Part shown: one piece after another, positions 23,762-35,369 of the stretch
Numbering within the stretch: position 1 is the stretch's first letter
How the letters are laid out: each line of letters opens with the position of its first letter
From: Rhodocollybia butyracea
Lineage: Eukaryota; Basidiomycota; Agaricomycetes; Agaricales; Omphalotaceae
Direction: 5' to 3'
DNA length: 64,000 nucleotides
Assembly: GCA_015501585.1 (NCBI GenBank)
Contig: JADNRY010000082.1
Span: forward strand, 166,975 to 230,974
Notes under the pieces: model-generated
The model's input: only the letters and a program-made list of their open reading frames with translations
The model's database searches: none
What the model was told of the DNA's origin: nothing
Program-made: the position numbers and the translations under genes

Positions 23762-25602
23762 CTTTCTGATAACCAAAATAAAACTAGACCCTTCGACTAT
23801 GGCAAGCGAAGTCATGAAAAGATAAGGCGAGCCTTGGCCAATAGAAAATCAAACCCACTGGCAGTAGTACACCTTCTCGACGCTACATGAACTTTCGAGT
23901 GTGCTATGAAATGGCTTAGCTTCGATCCGGGGGTTCTTTTCGGCTGACTTGACTATGATATGCGTGCGTTTCCCCAGCAGTCGTTTCGCATAGTTTTCAT
24001 TACCCTGGGTTCCCTCCTCGGCCTTGAGATCTTGAGAGCAGTGGGGATTTGAAAAGGGATTTAGGAGTCCATTTTTCTTGTCAACGTGCTTTCGCTGCTG
24101 AGGGCTTTTCAATTGGTGGTGGTTCGTTTCAGTCCTCGGCCTTGGAAGTTGGGAACGCACAATTGTTCTTCTAGCCTGCGATCCTACTACTTCGGATGTC
24201 GATCCGTGAAATTCGCCCACTGCGTGTTTTGGTTGTCTTTGTCCGTGACAATCTGGCGCAGTGGCTTGTCCTAAGAAGGCGGTTCGGCATATGGCGCCGC
24301 CGAGAGTTTTAGACGCCTATCCAGCTTATTCATACATCTCAACCTCGGCTCGGTATACTGCATCTTTATCGTCCCTCCCACCCATCCCAGGACTCGTATA
24401 TTCTCACTAACATCGATAGGACATTCCAGTTTAGCCCACTCGCGTGTGGCAGTGCTATTTACTTTTGGACAATTGTTTTCCTCCGACACCACCTCCCCAC
24501 CCGCGCGGGGCCAAGCCTAGGGCAAACACACTGAAACTAGAGGTTGGATATCATCCTTCACACGACTCTATATTCATCTATTTATCTCCCGAATCGATAG
24601 CCGGGCATTAAATTGTAAGGTTTATTAGTTTCAGATTTCACGTTCGGTGTGTCGCCCATAAAATTGCTCATCTCGAAAATTGGAGAAAATACGGAGATCC
24701 AGAGAAATTACAACCTTCCTATCTGAAATTCTCGTGAATTCTAGCTGCCAAAATTTTACAATTCGTTCTGTTCAATGGGCTTCGGAAGGCTTCGGATGAC
24801 GGACGTCGTTTCATACGCAACTACACTTCTAGCTTAACGTTCAATTCACCCTTCTGGCCTTTCTTCATCGAATGGACCTATTCTCTCCTCTCCGCCATCG
24901 GTTAATGTGTTGATCCCATTAAAGTGGACGATTCGTTCGGTGTTAACTTCAATGCTGGTGTGGCTGAAATCGGAGGCTGGGTTGTAATCGACTCAGGGGA
25001 GGTACTAAGTGTTCCTACGAAGGTGCGTACTTGATTGTTCTGCTTTGAAATCCGCTTTGCTCATGTTCTTGCGCGTAGCATTCCGTTTCAAGCTGTTGCT
25101 CAACCATGCTCAAATCCAACCGCTCATTACTATTGCTTCAGTCTATCATCGCCTGTCTTCATGATTCCATTGCTCTCTTGCACTCCTTCACACTAGTTTG
25201 TTCAAAGTTTGCACTAGCGCTTTTCGGGAACCTGTTGTCCTCAGTATGGCGTAGTCCTAGCTGAGTACCGTTCTATCTTCTGTAGGCCTTCCATCGAACG
25301 ACATCGATATAATCCATTCATTCTGAAGGGAAAAACGGATGACCGAGGACATCCACCGAGATTCATGAACGGTGTTCGTCTCTTACTGGCTGCACTAAAC
25401 ACCGTCGACTGCCGACCACGCTCACCCCACAAGCACCTCTGTACTGCCGCGGCGCAACCTATTCCCTCTTAGGACCGTCCATACGGCTACCCCCATACAA
25501 CGACATCCATGATGGGAAAATGGACGACAACCTCTGCGTGTTGTGTGCCTAGCAGCTATGTAAACAAATACTTTCCTAGAAAAATACAGAGAAATACAAA
25601 AA
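23762..25602. other. intergenic, no recognised gene
   Basis: Several short frames on the minus strand (23849-24220 and 24271-24492) show no domain I know. The segment 24757-25060 is a diverged copy of 37756-38150, which lies at the same place relative to another P450 of the array (beyond its 3' end), so the intergenic DNA was duplicated together with the gene. Confidence 0.4.
24757..25060. repeat. non-coding repeat shared with 37756-38150
   Basis: Shared words include TTCTGTTCAATGGG, TCGGAGGCTGGG, and ACGAAGGTGCGTAC followed by TTGATTGTTCTGCTTTGAAAT. Both copies are in the same orientation, downstream of P450 copies 5 and 6 respectively. Confidence 0.7.
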
Positions 25603-27777
25603 CTATTTCAACTCAGCCGTTGCTGAAATCAAGTCTCGCGCCTGTGCGTCGCGAGGTAAAATGGAAGATATGTATGGCATGGGATGGCTGAAATCGGGCA
25701 TTGATTGGCTTTAACAAAGAGGTCATCGGAGAACACATACCGAAAGAAGGTCTTGGTGAAGTCTCCCGGAATGTCAATATCGTTACCTTCATTGTCCTTG
25801 GCCTTGCGTAGATCAAGTGTGGCCAGTACATATGCGATAGTAAGCCAAACAGTGGTGTCAGCAATGTAGCGACCTGGACAAACTCTGTATATGATTCGAG
25901 TTGGAGATAGTTAATCAACCAATCAACAGACCTTCGTCCAAATCCGTAGGCATAAATATCATTAACACTTTTAAACGGGCCAGATGGAGAGTCAAGGAAA
26001 CGTTCGGGAATAAATTTGTCGGGCTCGGAGTACAGATTAGGGTCTCGGTTCATAGCCCTATATGATGGTTTTATAAATTCACAAGTCTTGAAAACAAGTA
26101 ACACAAAATGTACCAGATATTGGGAACAACCGTGCATCCTGAAAGGAACATACTGAGCTTGACATCAAACAGCATCAGAGAAAATGGGCTGAAACCTTTA
26201 GGAATATGGTAACCCATGTAAGAATCGTCTTCGCTTGCAACGTGGCTGATTCCTAGTATGATAATATAATCCATAACTTGAAAAAATGAAATTGATACTT
26301 ACCAAGAGGAACGGGCGGGCTTATTCGCATTATTTCTTGATAAATAGCTTCAACATAAGGAAGCGACTGCCTATCCTCAAAGGTAGGTAGCCGGTCTCTT
26401 CCAATCACACGATCAATCTCAGCTTGTCCTTTGACCTGAATGTCGGGATGTAACGTTATGATAAGGAGAAACGAGCTGATAGAAGACATCGTCTGTCAAC
26501 ACCATGGTAAGTTTCAACCACCAGAGCTGAGAGCCCTAGTAAAAACCGTACCGTATCCGAGGCAGCTGAGCATTGAGATGTGTTTCAAATTAGTTATACT
26601 GCGAGAAGTAGTGTTCCATGTATACCAAATGCATACCTATCAAGCTAGCGGTACCCATCTCCTTGATGATTTTGATCACTGCTGGCTTTTCCTCATTTCG
26701 TAGCACTAATTCAGCAATAACGGAGGTACCAGTCCCCGTTTTCTGAAAAAATGAGATATGTTTACCATGTTTAAGCCTAGCCCTACTACTCACCAGGTTA
26801 TTCACTGCCCTTTCAAAGGGGAGGATATCCAAGTCATCGAGTTTTTTCCCAAGGTCGTTTGCTATCTGTTTAAACCCGCAGCCAGGGAAGAAAGAGGGCA
26901 TAAAGCGCAGCCATGGATATCGTTCGAGGGTAGGGAAACCACCGAGGAAGACCCGGCCAAATATATCAACAGTTTCTGCGGCCCCCCGCGCAATAGGATC
27001 ATCATAATTGATATGAAGACCATATAATGTAACATACATGAGGCTTTGAGAGAGTCTAGTCGGAGATTTATTGATCAGTATTATTGTTGTTATGCCAGTC
27101 GAACGTACGCCATAGTGTGTTGCATAATGTGCTCTGGCGTAGCTACTAGGCTATGTAAAAGATCTAGGACCTTTGCATATTGGGCCGGGTAGAAGCGGTT
27201 GATAGTGGATCGACGAAAAACTTCATTAAAAATCTTCCTGTGGCTCCGCCACTTGTTTGAATGTTGCTATCATGGAAATTGATCGACGTGAATGGTTTTA
27301 CAGAGACAAGCATAGTTACAAAAAATGTAATTATACGCTCTCCTCCACACCTTGTATATAGATTTGAACAAAATTCAGAGGACATCAAGAACTTTCAGAC
27401 TCACAGTTTTGTTGTCCAAGATTCTTCTCGATCTGAGTAAACACGAGTGCGCTTTCCCAACAGATCTATGGCAACCTGAGAGCTGTTGGTGATGAGCATG
27501 TTCCTTTCACGAATGTACACAAGATCTCCTGGGAACATTGTTTGAGACTCAGATTAGTGAATTGATGTAAAATGTGTAGTAGTAACTAGCCGTATTCTCT
27601 CCCCCACTCTTGATATTTGACCCAGGCATCTAGAGCTGGCATGTTGGGAGACTTTGGACCGGGAGGGAGAGGCAACGCATACTTGGGTTGAGGGCGACGA
27701 GAAAGGAAATACAGCAAGACAAAACCTAGAGCTGCAATTTCAGAGAGAATCACAAGTGAAGATGACGCGGGAGCCAT
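25603..27777 (-). CDS. cytochrome P450 monooxygenase (copy 5)
   Basis: Start MAPASSSLVILSEIAALGFV, hinge PPGPKSPNMPALDAW. Signatures: MPSFFPGCGFKQIAND, I-helix SAASDT, TLHPDIQVKGQAEIDRVIGR, K-helix AIYQEIMRISPP, IPERFLDSPSGPF, heme loop YGFGRR/VCPGRYIADT. It ends in RDAQARDLISATAELK with TAG at 25603. No frame break noticed. It is closest to copy 4 at its C-terminus. The segment around FLGGFPTLERYPW is typical of the array. Confidence 0.9.
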
Positions 27778-27817
27778 AATAGATCAGCGAAGGGATTCCA
27801 TGTTTGTTTCCACATTA

Positions 27818-27826
27818 CTTATATAG
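27818..27826 (-). promoter_or_regulatory. TATA box of P450 copy 5
   Basis: CTATATAAG about 45 bp upstream of the start codon. Confidence 0.6.
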
Positions 27827-28817
27827 AAAAATCGATGTTGCTGATTAACACCAAAGCTTGTAGAGATTCATCCAGGCTATGGAAAATGATGTCTTTAAAG
27901 TTCAAAGAAGCTTGATATCATCTTACTAGAGTAATTAATCCCTTCCAAGAGTGCACCAACCAGAATGAGTCCCAACTTTCAATATTTGAATAGCAGTTCC
28001 ATACACTGGCAGAGAAAGAAGCCGGTCAGACAGCTTGGTGGGGAAATTTCAAGCGCGTATGAAGTGCTCCAGGTACCAAAATGCATATTGTACCACCCCT
28101 GTCAGAGCATGTGCAGTTGACCAGTCAGCTGGTGTACCGTGACAAGGAGAGCTGAGGCTTACAACTTGAAACTCACTGTAGTACCACCGTTTCGGAATGT
28201 GTGTATCAATTGAGAAAAAGTGGCCGCCTCATAAACGAAAGGCACAAGGATTGTTGTGACCTAGTACCTTAGGCTATGACGAATTGGGACTTGTTTCCTA
28301 ATCAAGTTAACTGATCATGATATTTACCAACCTGGTTCAGAGAGGGGCCACTAACGATTCTCTCACTGAACCAGAAAACATCTGCTATAAACCTCATTTA
28401 AGTAATTGCTCTTCAGAAGGATAGTGAGCACTGAATTGAAATACAATTGAAAATTGATTGAAAATGAACAACTTCACCAAGCTTCGGTGCGAATAAGCCT
28501 TCAGCTTTGCCCACACTTCTGATGGATTTACGGCTGACTTGCTTTCCATGGTCCTCGATGCATCATTTCTGGTTAGCTGGCCTCGGAGGGATAACCTCGA
28601 GAGTCGATGAAGTTCAAGCTCAAGAAGTGCTCCAAACTTTGGGCTGAGTTTTGTTCCGCTTTCGGGATTGCTGAGAAATTAGGTCACTACTTACTGTTGA
28701 AGCGTTAACAAGTAGGACAAGTAAAAATCGTCCTACTACCTGAATTTTTCGCGAGTTCTGCGCGTGTAAGGCGCAGCGTGGGCCCCGGCTGTTCCTCATT
28801 AAAATAGGGACCACCTG
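27827..28817. other. intergenic DNA up to the transposon insertion
   Basis: No gene recognised. The first part is promoter DNA of P450 copy 5. The last 80-90 bases before 28818 (ACCTGAATTTTTCGCGAG) weakly resemble 24706-24735, i.e. the DNA that precedes the shared repeat in the paralogous flank. Confidence 0.4.
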
Positions 28818-28823
28818 GCCGCC
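28818..28823. repeat. target-site duplication, left copy (GCCGCC)
   Basis: GCCGCC directly precedes the TATGACG terminus. The same six bases directly follow the right terminus at 37708-37713. Confidence 0.8.
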
Positions 28824-29040
28824 TATGACGTTCAAAAGTGGGAATAAATCAACTTTGCTCCGCGCGCATTGAATTTGCTCCGCGCATTGAACTTGCTCCG
28901 CACATTGAATTTGCTCCGCGCACTGAACTTGCTCCGCATGCAAGCTTATTGTTCTGCGCGCAAATTCATGTAAACCATTGCTCCGCGCATGAAGTCAAGC
29001 CAATGCTCCGTGCACCGTTCCAGTTCAAACTTTTCATGTA
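28824..29040. repeat. left terminal inverted repeat (217 bp) with 18-bp subterminal array
   Basis: It is the reverse complement, with substitutions, of 37444-37707. From 28855 to 28940 it holds about five copies of an 18-bp unit containing TTGCTCCGCGCAnTGAA, a likely binding array for the transposition protein. Confidence 0.85.
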
Positions 29041-29161
29041 TATCTTCTAAGCAGAAAAACTATTAGATGAAACGTAGAAATAGATGTAGGAAATGAAATT
29101 CAACAATTGATTCAAGACAAACGATGGGCAGACAGAGGCAGACAGACATGATTAAGACAGC

Positions 29162-29216
29162 AAGGTACGAGATAACGACTGTGAGTGTAGTAAGGTACGA
29201 GATAACGACTGTGAGT
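29162..29216. repeat. two direct copies of a 25-bp sequence, period 30
   Basis: AAGGTACGAGATAACGACTG plus GTGAGT occurs twice without mismatch, between the left end of the element and the BTB gene. Confidence 0.85.
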
Positions 29217-29298
29217 TTATTAAGAAAGAGTAGCGTGGTGTCCTCAGCGGGAGGAGGATGTGATTAATGACAAGAGCTTGAGAAAAATTGTTTAATAT

Positions 29299-30365
29299 CT
29301 ATCCCGAGTAAGGTGACATGCGAACGAGTCCGCCAAGCCTATCCACCAAACGCTGATAAAGGTTTGTTTCGACCTCGAAAAAAGGTGTGATGCTTTCAAT
29401 CGTCGAAATCCTGCATTCATCTGTAACACCGTCAAATCTATGGCTCCGGATATACTGCATCGCCTCCGAAAGTGGAAGAGGGTCTTCTCTTCGGATGAGC
29501 CTAAGACCTACGTTCCTCCATCCAAGGTCCCAGGCTTGAGCGCATCTGGATTTATCGTGATGAATACCGTAGTATGGACAGCCTTTCTCACCAAACCCAA
29601 CATTGGCCATGGGAGGTGGGCATGAAGCACGAGATACGCGCTGGTCCATGAGATAAAGCTGTGCGTTGGCAATGATTGACGCAGATTCGGGCCCAATTTC
29701 ATTCTTCTCCTGCTCTGACAACTGATACATCGGCTTATTGAAAAGCTCTCGAAGCGCCGGTTCAATCCATCGACGGACACCAAGTTCAGTGGCAAGCCCA
29801 AGCATCCGGCTGGCCCTTAACCCAAGAGACTCGATGTGTTGGAGAGCCCACTCTGTAGCAGAATCACATATCCACTTGTCAGCAAATCGATACAGGCTTA
29901 ACAGATCTGGTTCATTCAAGTCCAACGGAATCCAGTGACTTCACGTTGTTGAGTACAGTGTATCAAAGGTAGAGGCAGATTACTCACGGATGTTCAATCC
30001 AGTGAAGGAAAATAGCAACTTCACGAGGGTTTCCTGGCAGAGGAATTGGGCTGATCTCCGTTCCTAAGAGTCCATTCGTTGGGTCAGGAAGCTTAAGCAC
30101 TTCCTTCAACCCCACTGCCAATTCGGTGAGCTTCTCATGATTTATTCTATAGACCTGGTTGTCCTGTGTCTTTGGAACGTTGGCATCAGGACTGTTATCC
30201 AGAATTTCCGAAAATTCAACTTACTTTTACAAGAACAAGCTTCGACCCCTTGCAGAACTCAGGAACAAGGTTCCAGCTAGGGTTTTGAGCTTTCAAAAGA
30301 GAACTAAGCTCTTCGAAACTGCCATAGTGAGCAGGAGGTGCTATGGTTTCAGACGTGGTATCCAT
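29299..30365 (-). CDS. BTB/POZ-domain protein carried inside the transposon
   Basis: Start MDTTSETIAPPAHYGSFEEL. The first exons give a BTB fold: GSKLVLVKV, then VYRINHEKLTELAVGL, LPDPTNGLLGTEISPIPLPG and NPREVAIFLHWIEHP. The last exon has the BTB-associated helices LLSLYRFADKWICDSATEWALQ and GVRRWIEPALRELF, then a Cys/His-containing segment (CPYYGIHHDKSRC). This is the pattern of BTB proteins common in mushrooms; they usually mediate protein-protein contacts. It has at least three exons. It lies entirely within the inverted repeats and shares an 82-bp promoter gap with the integrase, so it travels with the element. No frame break was noticed. Confidence 0.7.
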
Positions 30366-30447
30366 GGTGAGTCGATGACAAGGTAAAATTCCCAAAATAT
30401 GCTGCGCGTTTTTACATAATATTTGTTTCCCCCAAAGTCCAACCTCC
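30366..30447. promoter_or_regulatory. 82-bp divergent promoter between BTB and integrase genes
   Basis: The two start codons are back to back with only 82 bp between them, implying shared control of the two genes within the element. Confidence 0.5.
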
Positions 30448-32530
30448 ATGTTTGGAATGTCCCTACCACCGCTTCCTCGACGCGCTACACCCTGGTCACA
30501 CAACGTTTATGAAGCTAACACTCTTTTGCGAGAGTTTTATCGCCGATCTGTTGCACTCCTTGCCTCAGGGAACTATAACCTGCATCGAGTGAAACTTCAA
30601 CGGGAATCTATACTCAAAGATGCAATTCCGTTGCTTTTGGAAGTTGAAGAAGCAGCCGATGATGAAGAAATACCGCTGGAATGGATCTGTGATGTGTCTG
30701 ATCATTTTGCCGTGTATTGGTAGAGCTAGAGAATGCAAAAGCAACTGCTCATCAAAGGTACGGCCTGCATAACTAAATCTCATTCGGAGCTAAGCATATG
30801 TCTCAGAGAATCAATACACGTTAGGCCTGTGGATGATCCTGTTACGGTTCATCAAAGTGGAATGCGTGGTCGACCCAGAAAACACATTGACCCAGAATTT
30901 CTCAGACATGCCATGAGCCCTACACGTCGAATTAAAGTCACTGAGTTGGCCCGAAAACTCAAGGTAGATTGCAAAACTCTTAAAGCACGACTTCGAGAGA
31001 ATAATGTTGACTATAAATTTTCGGCAATCACTGACGCAGACCTCGATGAGCTGGTGAAGGATTACCGACGGAAGAAAACCGGTGGCATACGGTACCTAAC
31101 AGCGTACCTTCGCTGCAAGGGTTTCAGGCTTCAGAAACGCAGAATTACCGAGTCGCTTGACCGCGTTGACAGGCTGGGACGCTCACTTCGCCGACGACGG
31201 AAGAACAAGGTTATTGTTCACGGTGCATACAAAGTACGTCGACCGCATGAACTCTGGCATATCGATGGACATCACAAGCTGATTCTTTGGGCTTTGTAAT
31301 TCATGGGTGTGTTGATGGGTGTACTCGAACAGTGCGTATCCCCTGCTTTTGATATTTTCTTGTCACCTGAAACCATACATTCATAGATCACTGGGCTCCA
31401 TACCAGTACAAACAACCGCCCATCAACGGTTCTGCGTATGTTTCTTGCAGCAGTCAAGAAATACGGGATGCCCTCTCGTGTTCGAGGAGATCGTGGTTGG
31501 GAAAACAAACTTGTATCTATCCTCCTTATCATCAAGCGGGGACGTAACCGAGCCGGTTTTTTATGGGGATCTTCAACACATAACACTCGCATTGAGCGTC
31601 TGTGGGTCGAGGTTGGTTCTCAGTTTGCTCGGGCATGGCGCGCTTTTTTTTTTCGACTTGAAGACCTGCATGGCCTTGATCGAAAGAGTCCATTCCATCT
31701 TTGGCTTCTACACCTTCTCTTTCTTGGTCCAATTAATGACGACTGTGCAGAGTTTGTTGAGAATTGGAATGCACATCCGATCTCTGGCAAAGGCCACGAT
31801 CGAAGTCCCAATGTACGTTTATGTTACCCCTTTGATTTGCTCACTATCAAGAGCTGAATCACCCTAGGACTTACTTTTTCTTGGTCAACTTGATCATGGA
31901 GCAAACGAGGATTTTCCGGAGCTTGACCCAAGCCTTTTGAGGCGATTTTATGGAGTTCAAGGGAGGCCAGTTCAGCGACAGGCCCATCAGACCGGCGCCG
32001 GTCATCCCATCGAGGAGGAACAGTCAGACACAGATCCTGAAGGCGAAGATGATGGATCTGAGTGGATGGGAATCGATAGTGAACATCCAGCCGATGAAGG
32101 GCATGGGCTCGAAAATGAAGAAGAGGAGTGGCACGGGGTAACAGGCTTAGGAAGCGATGAGCTGGAAGGGCTTGAGATAAACTACGAGGAGCTTGTAAAC
32201 ATGGTAGCGGGAGAGGATGAAAATGAATTTAACCAAGAGGTTATAGACACTCCGAAATATGCTGACCCTTTCCAAGATGATCAAACACATCTTGTGTTTG
32301 AAGCAGCTTTGGCTCGCCTCAATCGGAGCGGTCAGATTCCTTTAGGGTATGGCATACATCCGTCGGAATGGGACAGCGATGGATATCCTTCTGTTGGTAC
32401 CATACGGTCGGGTAGGAAAGGCACCAAGAGGCTTGAAGTTGCATTACCAGACCCCATTTGGAGGCCCCGCTCTGTCCAATGGGTACAAGGGCTGTATTTG
32501 ATGAATCAGTTATTAGATCGACGGTCTTAG
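30448..32530 (+). CDS. rve-type integrase/transposase (IS3EU-like), with frame breaks
   Basis: This is the enzyme expected to cut and join the element's ends. In order: an N-terminal helical region; a GRPRKHIDPEFLRHAM helix-turn-helix-like part; YRRKKTGGIRYLTAYLRCKG, which resembles the IS3 HTH segment; then the DDE core. The three acidic residues are in LWHIDGHHKL, RVRGDRGWEN and NTRIERLW. WRAFFFRLEDLHGLD and WNAHPISGKGHDRSPN follow, and an acidic C-terminal domain. Introns at 31332-31386 and 31813-31867 splice in frame (TRT/ITGL; SPN/DLLFLG). At 31289-31291 one G is missing from the expected LWGFVIHG reading, and a second offset is near 30713 (FAV/LVELEN). The copy is therefore either inactive or carries base-call errors. 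Confidence 0.85.
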
Positions 32531-33410
32531 CAGTAGCGTAGCCATTGAATATATATCTTCTCTAGTACTACTTGGTTTCAGCCTTACTGAGATCGAAACA
32601 GGGATAAAATCTAACCGACCGAGGTTCCTAAACTCACTGATACAGCCTTGGTCTTGTCTATCAAAAGTGCTCTCTCACTTCATCCTGGGTTCAAAGCTGG
32701 AGGGGTCAAGAGTAACGGCCCACGTCCAGAGCTGACTCAAATTAGGAGACACTGACGGTGTCAGTCCTTCTTTGCAAATATTCCATGTACCTATCTTACG
32801 CAGTCAAAACATCTGTTCGTTGGGCTTACAATACCTACCTAACGGCGTAAGTCCTTTGCAGAAATCTCGTGTACCTAACTTACACAGTGAGGGTGCTGCA
32901 CTTTCCTTGGTCTTTCCTGCATATCTTCTTGTATGTCTATTAGAACATCCCTCGAAGCATTCATTTATTGAGCTTACCAGTACGGAAATACAGCAAGAAG
33001 CACCTCAGATGGATCAAGATTGAAGTTTAGAGAAATTGACCTATGCTGACGCTGGCGCTGTGGCTTCAATATGTTTATATTGGCCCCTTCTAAATTTGTC
33101 TGGTGCGATACAATGTACGAAAATAACAAGATATTCTATTATAGATGCCTCGAGGGCATAAAAATCGGCATAAGTATGCAGAAGATCTGCTCAATCGGTT
33201 GAGAATTGAACAAACTCTTGCGACTTTTGTCAGGAAACGCGCAAGAAACACGCCTTATCGAAGCATATTGTCACATCAGGTGATTGTGGGCGCTACAATT
33301 TGTAACGTTTGTCGTTACTCCTTCTTTTCCAGCCGCCATCTTAAGTGTTTGTCGCTACTCCTTCTTTTCCAACCACATCTTAAGCCCAAAGGAACTTTTT
33401 GAAAACGGCC
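32531..33410. other. spacer between integrase and TET/JBP gene
   Basis: It contains a tandem pair of about 39 bp (33307-33345 and 33347-33384, GTTTGTCGTTACTCCTTCTT type). A small ATG frame at 33145-33279 (MPRGHKNRHKYAEDLLNRLR) ends at a possible donor and could be an extra upstream exon of the next gene or a tiny separate gene; I could not connect it. Confidence 0.4.
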
Positions 33411-35211
33411 ATGGGTGAGCTCCTCCTTCTCTCTTTTTGTCTTCTTTTCTTCGTGTTTGGCTGTCCTGGCAGGGAGGGTCCAACTGGGGAGCCAAACTGC
33501 CGGGCGCCTTTGGTTTCTGAGCTTTTTCGCACCTGTTCTCCCCGCCGTTCTTGATTTAATCTGCCGCTTTTTCTTTAGGAACGCGAACTGGTCAATCTTA
33601 CTCTCCGTGGGGCGTCGGCGGAATCAAAGCTCAGGACATGGAGCCCGTACGGTCCTGCGGCCTTTTCACCTCAAGGACCGGCTTTCCTCTCAGCTACACA
33701 CGCAGCAGGATGCCGAACCGTCCGACGACTTTCAGGATTGTCCCGACGTGGATGATGGAGCTGTCCCGGGCCCTAGCTTTTTGGGTGACGCATCGCCGAA
33801 TGAACACCTGTCCAACCTCATTCCTGAACCCTCTTCCACGCTTCAGCCACTTCCTTCCGAGGTTCTTCTTGCCGGCGCTGGTCCACATCGATCAAAGAGC
33901 AAGAAGAACGTGCGAAAGGATGCTAAGAATCGCGAGAAACGCAGACAGGCCCGCGCAGAGCAGGACAGACTTGGAAAAGGTGAACGCCAGATCTTGGCGC
34001 ATGCTCAGGAGCGTCTTGCAGCCTCATTGTCTGTCCAAAGCACAAGGTTTGCATTGGCCGAGGATGCCGCTGTTGGCTCGGGCGGCTACACAGGCAAGAG
34101 GCAGGAGTTTGACCGTGTGCATTGCTCTGTGGCTGAGCTGGAGGCACAGGGTCTTGTAGAGTTTGTCGGGGAACCTGGGTGTGTGTTTATCTGCTTCCTT
34201 TGCTTTCTTTGCTTATCTCGATGGCCAGACAAATGTATGTCCTTCTCGATTCCGATGGTGTGGTAACAGGGGTTGTGGGCGGCCATCCTCAGGGCACAAA
34301 ATGGCTTGAAACAGTAAACCAGCAAGCCACTGAAGCTATTCGCCAAGCTCGATTGGATCTGACGTTCACTGAAAAGCAAACAAACCATCGCCGTTCCGAT
34401 TGCCCTGCCGTTGCCTTTGGAGTCAGCTTCGGTGGAGGTTCGAAGGTGAGCCTTCCGCCCTTTGATCGTTCTTAGTATTTTTTTGACTAAGCTTCCCTTT
34501 AGATGCCTGGCAACCTACGGCAAGCTAGCCCTGCGGCCTTCAACATCATGTTTTCCCTCCTTAGCCTCACCTGTTTCGCACGAATATCAGGCTACGCTAA
34601 CAGTGAGCTTCCTTTACATAGCTGGCCTTCTACCTGCTCTGACATGGGTTCTAGGTCTTTTTATGGCGTATTCATACGGGTGCTACACCTACTGCAGGGC
34701 TACGTTGAACAAGCTCTTCGACTGGAATTTGAACCTCCGCCGTCTCTTCAAAAACAATGCATGGGCTGCATGTACCGTTAACTTCGGGCCCTTTTCCGTT
34801 ACCTATCCCCATGTTGACTCTGCCAACCTATGCTTTGGTTGGTGCTCAATCACTGCCTTAGGGAGTTTTGACCATACGCTTGGGGGGCACCTCATCCTGT
34901 GGGACCTTGGCCTCTTTATACGCTTCCCTCCCGGTTCCACTATCCTCATCCCTTCAGCCCTTCTTGTGCACTCTAACGTTCCTATCTCCCCTGGCGAAGA
35001 ACGGTATTCTTTTGTCCAATACTCATCGGCTGGGCTGTTCCGCTGGGTTGAGAATGGGTTTCAAAGCGACGTCGACTTGGACCGTCGGGCCACTTCCTCC
35101 CAGCGCTCAAAGCGTAAAGCTGAACGACAGGGCAGGTGGGAGAGCGGCCTTTCTATGTTTTCTAAATGGGTGGACATCCAGACAGGTAATTGGAAGGGTA
35201 GCTACGTGTAG
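33411..35211 (+). CDS. TET/JBP-family 2-oxoglutarate Fe(II) dioxygenase
   Basis: TET/JBP enzymes oxidise methyl groups of bases in DNA (5-methylcytosine or thymine). The N-terminal 200 or so residues are basic and low-complexity (KKNVRKDAKNREKRRQARAE). The catalytic core reads NFGPFSVTYPHVDSANL (HxD iron ligands), FGWCSITALGSFD, GGHLILWDLGLFIRFPPGST, ALLVHSNVPI (distal His) and ERYSFVQYSSAGLFRW (Arg for 2-oxoglutarate), so all expected residues are present. Introns at 34179-34228, 34456-34502 and 34614-34666 (approximate for the last two) splice in frame: GEPG/QMYV, GGSK/MPGN, GYAN/SLFMAY. The start (ATG at 33411, followed by an intron) is uncertain. The gene sits inside the element, downstream of the integrase. 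Confidence 0.85.
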
Positions 35212-35369
35212 TATCATTTACCTTACTTTTGTATTTGAAACGGTGTTAAGCTACAAACGAAAAATGAAATTCTACAATGTTCTAGATCAGTGACCGGGCA
35301 TGTGAGTCGAGTTTAATTTAGCACTCCCACGCTTAACTGTTTTTACTACCTTCTTTCATTTCTCTCAAC

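Noticed and set aside
23849..24492. Two minus-strand frames between P450 copies 4 and 5 as a gene
   Set aside because: No recognisable domain, no intron links between them, and the neighbouring DNA is shared non-coding repeat.
28855..28940. CRISPR-like repeat arrays in the transposon ends
   Set aside because: The units are contiguous with no unique spacers and the DNA is eukaryotic; this is a subterminal minisatellite.
28838..29050. Open frames through the end-repeat arrays encoding repeats such as AEQVQC or IEFAPRTEL
   Set aside because: They are translations of an 18-bp (multiple of three) tandem array in a terminal repeat, open in several frames; not genes. The same applies to 37495-37785.
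33145..33402. Small basic protein MPRGHKNRHKYAEDLLNRLR as a separate gene
   Set aside because: It probably ends at a splice donor and its end runs into a tandem repeat; it may be an upstream exon of the dioxygenase gene but could not be connected in frame.
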